Positions 58,401-64,000 of a DNA stretch of 64,000 bases are shown here, in pieces (position 1 is the first letter of the stretch; every line of letters begins with the position of its first letter). The notes beneath the pieces are model-generated. The model saw nothing but the letters and a program-made list of their open reading frames with translations, had not been told where the DNA came from and ran no database searches. The position numbers were made by a program, and so were the translations under genes. The DNA is from Anaeramoeba flamelloides (Eukaryota; Metamonada; Anaeramoebidae). The stretch lies in contig JANTQA010000008.1 of the NCBI GenBank assembly GCA_027625915.1, positions 12,277,001-12,341,000 of the forward strand, in the 5' to 3' direction.

Positions 58401-61400
58401 TTGACAAGTAAAAAAACTGGAAAAAAAGAAAAAAGTTTTATCAAGTTTAATAATCTAGGATCTTAAACGACAAGATTATCAGGCAGTTGAAATCCCCCCC
58501 TTCATGGAAAAATGTATCAAAAGCACTGACACAATGTAATGAAGATAATAAAGACAATAATCATTAGATATAACACTGAAATCAATAAAACACTAATTAT
58601 TCTGTAAAAAATGGAATAATTTGTTTTTGCATGTAAATGATCCTTTTGTTAAGAGTAATGAAATCTCAAAAAAGATGTGCGTGAGTGCTTTTTTTTAAAA
58701 AAAACTTTTTAGATCAGTGTTTAATATCGAAGGATATACTTCGAAAATAAGACAAGAAAATTTAAAAGAAAGATTAGCCAGGAAAGAAGAAACTTTGGAA
58801 TATTGTGTTGTTATTGGATAGTAAAGGGGAGTAGACAAGTGTTTTTCTCTGATAAGTTCATCATTGTTCGAGATAACTTTAAGAAAAAAGGTAATATGCG
58901 AAGACCAAAAGATAGAAAGAAATTTATTTTTAAATATGATTACTTATCGTGGGTCTTTACAGAATAAAGTGTGTTTTTTTGGGGAGAAACAGGATTAGAA
59001 TTATAAAAGTCAATTGATTCCTATATAAGGCTTTATTAATAGTGCAAAAAAGATTATCAAGAAATTCTTAAAACCAAAATTTCCCTCAATTTCAGAATGA
59101 AAATAATATAAATCTTTTTTTCTCCAAAAATACAAGACACTGATTCTTTACCAAAACACATCAAAATTTTCACATGTCTTTTTTCGAGAAAAATTATTTA
59201 CAACCTCTTGATTGAGTTTCTAATTCATAAGATTTAAATCCAATCATAAATCTGTTTGTCTGTGTTATTAGAAAGAATCCTAAATAATATTTAAAAAAAA
59301 TAATAGAGAGTTAAAGATTTCTGCAATTCAATCAGGAAATAATCTTGACAAGAAAATTATAAATAATTTAATTAAAGGTGCGAGTTTGGGATTATCTAAA
59401 GTTAGAAAGTTAATAAGTGTACAAACTCATTATTAAAAACAAATAAAAATAATTGTATTTGATTTTTTTATGCGATTTTTAAATTTTTTTTCTTATTTTA
59501 TTTTCTTGAAATCTTTATATGATTGTGGATATTTTTGAAATTAAATATCTTCTGAACATTAGAATAAAAGAAAAATATTATTACAGTGCTGATTTTAAAT
59601 ATATTTACATTTTCAATAATCTAGCGGAAAATTTTATCGTATTTCAAATACTGATAAATTCAAAAAAAAAGAAACAAACTTTTTGGTTAAATTAACATTT
59701 TTTTATATCTTGTAAACCAATTTTTAAAACATTTTTTTTACAACAACAGCTCTTTTCTTGTTTTCAACTAATTTTAAAGTTTTCTTTGGATTTAGACTGT
59801 AAAAAATTCATTCTTCCAAAGCTCACCAAAACATTTTCAAAAATCGGAAAAGTTAGCAAAAAAGTTATAAACATTTTTATGAATTTATTAGTGATTAAAG
59901 TATTATTTTAAACTAAATTTTCTGGTAAAGCCATTTTAAAAAGAGCGCCACAAAAGTATTCAAAAGTGTTGTTCAAATTGTTTAAAAGATCAAGTAAAAA
60001 AGTTTGTGCAAGACTTTTGAAAACTTATTTTCCTCATTTTTTGAAAATTTCAAAGTATAGTAGTGAAAAAAAGACTGAAATAATTAAAATACCATGAAAA
60101 GATTTTTAATTGTGAATATTAGGGAAATTGTTGTGTAATTGATAAACAATTTCTTTTATTTAGAAATCAAAATCCTATAATTTAAGAATCAAAATTTTTA
60201 AATTATAACTCCCCCACTTATTAGAATGATGATTAATGAAATTACACTTGTTCAAAACACTATTCAATCAATCAAAAAACAAGAATAAAAATTATCATAT
60301 TTCCAAACTTCTAGTAAACCTCTATAAAAGCCCTATTGTTTTTCAAAATAAGTTGATCTGCTTAGGTTCTCAAACAATTACTTGAGTATTCTATAGACAC
60401 ACCCAACTTTAATGAACTTTAGTGAGGTTATTAAGTGTTTCATAAAAAGTTTGATTCTTTATAAAAAAGATTTGATTTTTAAATATTTGCAATTACACAA
60501 CAATTTTCATTATATTAACAATTAAAAAACTTGTCAGGGATTTTTTTCATTTTGGTATTTTTTTCACTACAAAATGCGCTTTCTTTTTTTTTTTAAAATA
60601 ATCTGATGTTGTGAATTTTGAATCCATCCTAATTTGATAAGTCTTGGTGAAAGTAATTTTTGAAAATTTTGTTTTCTCTCCAGACAAGGTAAATATTTTT
60701 TCTTGAGTCAATTTGGGTGAAAATGAAAATTATTATTACTTTTTTCTTTGTTTTTTTTTTTTGTTAAAAATCCTAAAATAAGTAAGACAAAGAAAAGAAC
60801 ATGTATTTTGATTCTTGAAAAATCAAAAGTAGAATAAATATTTTCACCGGTTGTTGAAAAGAATAAGTATCTCTTTTTTTTTTTTTGCTTCTTTTTGTGG
60901 GTTATATTTTTGAATTTTCTTTTTAAAAAATTAGTTACATTAATCCGTACCGGTGTCTAATATTTTAAGAAGATCACTTAAATACGATTGTCGTTTCTTT
61001 TAACAAAAAACTTTTTTTGTTTTCAAGTTTTTGGTGCATCGTCTTGTAAAAGCTTCTTGGAAATGAAAAAAAAAGAGTGAACTTTACAAAAAGAATTGAA
61101 TTAATAACAAAACTCTTATTTGGAAGTTGCCATTTTTTCGAAGAAGAAATAGGTAAGAAGGTAAGAAGGAAAGAAGAAAAAAATTTGGAATTACTTGAAG
61201 CGATCCCGAAGGTTGGCATAAAAATAAGGTCTTATCAAATAGCCAGCTTTTGTTGTTTCTTGATAAATATCAAAAGGGAGAATATTTTTGAATTCAATCT
61301 TTGAAAACAAAGCGTTAATCTCTTGTAGTTTTGTTAAATAAGGCTGAAGGTTAAATATTTTTTCCATTTTGGGATAAGCTTTAACAACAACAGAACCAAA

Positions 61401-61520
61401 ATTTTCTTTAATCATTTTGGATGCACGGAGGAATCTATTATGCCCAATCTTTGTTTTAAAAAGATAACCATTTAGATCATGGAAATACCATTGGTGACTA
61501 CTTGCTAATTGGTTTCCCAT
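52418..61520 (-). CDS. PIK3R4: VPS15 / PIK3R4, regulatory kinase of the class III PI3-kinase complex (two exons)
   Basis: Exons 61520-61195 and 58094-52418, joined through AA/T (GTAATTCC donor, AAACAG acceptor), give 6003 nt and 2000 aa. The intron is 3.1 kb. VPS15 scaffolds VPS34 and Beclin on endosomes and autophagosome precursors. N-terminus MGNQLASSHQ keeps the N-myristoylation start. Kinase domain: VVVKAY (Lys), NTRPFLKNLEKRWILYQ, CHGDIKTQNVMVTSF (HGD loop), DLATFKPVYLPQDNTINFSY (DLA in place of DFG, as is usual for the family), RFCYLAPERF, MDIFSLGCVIAEMYLEG. HEAT repeats lie at roughly 770-1160 (LVSLFNDNEVDIRSNSIIRL). WD40 repeats run from about 1518 to the end (GWRPKGILATHLHEHSGSIN, ATASNDGTVKIW, SGSRDGVVKVWK). 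It is about 640 residues longer than animal VPS15, because of a KEN/KE-rich linker at about 350-690 and an Asn/Ser-rich linker before the WD40 part. Confidence 0.95.
58095..61194 (-). other. Intron 1 of VPS15 (3.1 kb)
   Basis: Begins GTAATTCC, ends AAACAG. No protein-coding gene inside. A short open stretch at 59344-59433 (plus) reads SGNNLDKKIINNLIKGASLG, then LSKVRKLISVQTHY; it may be a coding relic. The rest is A/T-rich. Confidence 0.75.
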
Positions 61521-62111
61521 TTTTTTGTTTTTTATTGATTCTAGTTTTTCTTTTTGATTATGTGAATGCTCAAATTAGAGAAAGAAAAATGTTCTTGAGG
61601 AGCAAAAATCGAAAAAACAATTAAAAAAAAATGATTTTTGTTATTTCTATTAAAAGATTTGAACAAATTAATAAACACTAACCAACTTTTGTGAATAGAA
61701 TCATTTAGTACACAATTAAATTATGTACTCAAAATCATAGTTCACCATTTTTAAGTCACAATTGATTAATAAGGGTATTTCAAATTTTCAAGTATGTACA
61801 TTTTGTATTATGAATGATTTTGATTGTGAGAGCATTATAGTGACAAGATTTTTTGTGTGACATTGGAGATTGAGAAATTTGAAACCAAAACATAAGACAT
61901 TAATGATTTTATGAAAAGAGTAAAAAAAGAAAATCAACCCAAAATTAATTCAGAGTTGAAATCATTAATTTTTCAATTTTTCGGAATTTTTTGTTTTGAT
62001 TAAATTTTTGGTTTTTATTTATCTTTGTTTTTCCATCTTGAAATGTTTTCCTAGGGAATTCTTGAAATTTTTGTTACAGTAAACCAAAAAATAGACCTGA
62101 GTAGGTGTATA

Positions 62112-62333
62112 CTGATAAATTCAAATAAAGATCAAAAAATTTTTTGCTTCATTTTCCTTTTTAAATCTTTTTTTAATCATTTTGAATATGGGATTCTGTT
62201 GGCTTAATTACTGAGAGACTTTGTAAAATTAGTTGCTCCTTCAAAACATTCATAGTCTCGAGTTGTTTCAAAAGTTGAGATATAGAGATTACGAAAATGG
62301 GAAAATTTCATTAAATAAATTTGAATTTATCAG
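62112..62333. mobile_element. TA-flanked 222-bp MITE, family H
   Basis: Ends CTGATAAATTCAAATAAA and TTTAAATTTGAATTTATCAG-type inverted repeat with TA flanks (62110-62111, 62334-62335). The opposite palindrome arm lacks it (empty site near 62655). Related fragments lie near 20660-20815 and 38100-38260. Confidence 0.8.
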
Positions 62334-62398
62334 TATTTAGAATAATTATTTTCTTTTTTATTAGACTAAACAAGGAGGATTGCATTACAATAAATTTA

Positions 62399-62595
62399 CA
62401 GTAAATTTTATTTTTAAGATACAAACTTTTAAAGGAAATTTAAAGCAGAATAAAATCTCATATTAAGGCACCGAATACAGATTCTAGTAAAATTATGAGT
62501 GTTAAAAAAAAATTTCAAATTTTGTGCCTTAATTTAAGATTTTTTTTTTTCCTAAATTTCATTGAAAGTTTGTGTCTTACAAGCGAAAATTACTG
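62399..62595. mobile_element. TA-flanked 197-bp MITE, family D, copy 4
   Basis: CAGTAAATTTTATTTTTAAG and its complement at the other end, TA flanks. Arms contain ATTTTGTGCCTTAATTTAAG. It sits at the exact centre of palindrome P. Confidence 0.8.
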
Positions 62596-63096
62596 TAAAT
62601 TTATCGAAATGCAATCTTCCTTGTTTGGTCTAATAAAAAAGAAAATAATTCTTTTAAATATCCACCTACCCAGATCTATTTTTTGGTTTACTCTAACAAA
62701 AATTTCAAGAATTCCCTAGAAACACCTATCAAGATCGAAAAAAAAAGAAATTTTAAATTAAGTCTATTTCTGAAATTTTTTTTATCTTTATCTTCTTAGA
62801 TTCGAAGAATTCAAACAAAAAATTTCATTGTATTTCTCACCTCTTTTATATGACTTGTTTTACAACATAACCTCTTTTTTCTAATTTTTTGATCAAAAAC
62901 TTTGTTTTACCAATATTTTTATTAAACCAAAGCAAAATAAAGAATATTGTTTCAAAAATTAAATTAAATTGGTTGAATTCTTGAAATCAATAACAAATAC
63001 AAAAGATACAATGCAAAATAAAAGTGAAATTTAGAAAAAATTAAAATAAATTCAGAATTATTTTGAGTTTCCAAATTTGATGGACAATAAATAAAA

Positions 63097-63293
63097 CAGC
63101 CAGTTCTACTTTTAAGGCACAAACTTTCAACCAAAGTTATGACCCAATAAAAACCCCAAATTAATAGATAAAATTCAAATACTAGTAAAATAATTTGTGT
63201 AAAAAAAAAATTGAAAAAAATGTGCTATATTGTGAGATTTTTTTGTCCCTTAAATTTCGTTGAAAGTTTCTACCTTAAAAATGGAACTGACTG
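63097..63293. mobile_element. 197-bp MITE, family D, copy 5
   Basis: CAGCCAGTTCTACTTTTAAG at the left, CTTAAAAATGGAACTGACTG at the right, TA after the right end (the left flank is AA). The interior is more diverged than copies 1 and 3. Confidence 0.78.
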
Positions 63294-64000
63294 TATCAAA
63301 TCAAAAAAATTCCACCAATAAATTTTTATTTCAGAAAAAGTATTTAAAAATATCCAATTAACAGTACTAAAAAAAGAATTAAATAATTATTGAAAATAAA
63401 AGTCTTTCAGAAAGGCAATCACTTTGCTAATCAATAAATTTTTCAAATAAAAGTTTTTCAATGAAGAATTTAATGATAAAAACAAGTAAATAATTGGTAA
63501 TTGTATTTAATCTTCCAAATAAGATCAATTAATAAATCATTATTTTCTGTTTTTCTCGATCAAATGTTTCGTTTTTTTTTTTGTTTTTTGATTTTAATTT
63601 TTCAATTTATTTGTAAATATATTAAACTAGGGTATATTACAACCCCCCATTTATTAAACTATTAATTTATTGTATGAAAAAAAAAATATTTTAATTGTTC
63701 CATTTCTCATAAACAGAGTCAATCCAAAATGTAAAAAGGTAACACCCTCTTAATAAAAAATAAAGAATTAAAATAAAATAATAATAGATTTTATGTGAAA
63801 TACATAAGTTGACAAAATTTAAATAATTAAATAATACAAAATTTCCAAAGTATATATTTTTTTTTCAAGTTAATATAGGTGGCTTAATCTCAGATTCTTT
63901 TTTTAAAAATTTTCTCAAATAAGAGTCAGTTGTAATTTTAAGTCTTTTTGTTTTCAATTTCAATTTGAAAAACATCATTTTCATTTCAAAAGTATATTTA

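Larger units (their letters stand above)
62020..62755. repeat. Large palindromic repeat P containing two MITEs
   Basis: Outer arms: 62025-62110 and 62655-62750 (CTAGGGAATTCTTGAAATTT and AAACCAAAAAATAGAnCTG, inverted). Inner arms: 62336-62398 and 62596-62652 (TTTTCTTTTTTATTAGAC, AAACAAGGAnGATTGCAT, inverted). The left arm is interrupted by MITE H1 and the centre is occupied by MITE D4. Confidence 0.8.
61521..64000. other. Intergenic upstream of VPS15, repeat-rich, to the window edge
   Basis: Presumed VPS15 promoter just right of 61520, then a nested palindrome (62020-62755) holding MITEs H1 and D4, a family I repeat (62890-63050) and MITE D5. No gene seen up to 64000. Confidence 0.5.

Noticed and set aside
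60974-61304. Small frames on both strands over the start of VPS15 intron 1
   Set aside because: Overlap the VPS15 exon 1 end and intron; shadows of the real gene.
1-64000. CRISPR array, tRNA genes, LTR or capsid-bearing elements
   Set aside because: No regularly spaced direct repeats, no cloverleaf with T-loop consensus, and no long terminal direct repeats or reverse transcriptase motifs were seen by eye; faint relics could be missed without a profile search.

Overview
This is nuclear DNA from a very AT-rich eukaryotic protist. The genes carry GT-AG spliceosomal introns, and the proteins belong to eukaryotic machinery: OST48, the Sm core, VPS15, BCS1, an hnRNP-type RNA-binding protein and an ankyrin-kinase. 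Many proteins hold long Lys/Glu/Asn low-complexity tracts. That style, with a multi-kilobase A/T-rich repeat sea between genes, resembles free-living amoebae such as Anaeramoeba or Dictyostelium-like lineages. I cannot name the species from sequence alone.

Layout, left to right. A membrane glycosyltransferase gene (GT69/CAP59-like, minus strand) runs off the left edge (1-1815). OST48/DDOST lies on the minus strand in four exons (8294-13510), one intron being 2.9 kb. A CoA-dependent acyltransferase-fold protein follows (15895-17502, plus), just downstream of a large inverted-repeat element. SmD1 is next in two exons (21143-21608, plus), then a BCS1-like AAA ATPase (24253-26094, minus). An ankyrin-repeat TKL-type kinase follows (about 32177-34267, plus, 5' end spliced or uncertain). 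Two minus-strand exons of an unrecognised, possibly myristoylated acidic protein lie at 35403-35831 and 40071-40973. A single-RRM Q/N-rich RNA-binding protein spans six exons, one of them 24 nt (45573-49417, plus). A stand-alone 5S rRNA gene sits at 50420-50540. VPS15/PIK3R4 closes the coding part in two exons (52418-61520, minus).

Four of these genes (OST48, SmD1, the RRM protein and VPS15) are visible only after joining exons across introns. I worked out each junction by keeping the reading frame and the family alignment.

The non-coding DNA is dominated by small non-autonomous DNA transposons (MITEs) with terminal inverted repeats. I can separate TA-flanked families (about 172, 197 and 222 bp), three TTAA-flanked families (about 171, 484 and 675 bp) that look piggyBac-like, one element with a perfect 8-bp target duplication (hAT-like), foldback double-hairpin elements, and a large palindrome containing two further elements. 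Several insertions can be verified inside the window because a related copy shows the empty site. Elements also fill introns of OST48 and the RRM gene. I see no intact transposase, LTR element, CRISPR array or tRNA.

The genes do not form an operon or shared pathway. They are ordinary single eukaryotic genes: N-glycosylation (OST48, possibly the glycosyltransferase), splicing (SmD1), RNA binding, organelle AAA chaperone, endosomal/autophagy PI3K complex (VPS15) and signalling.
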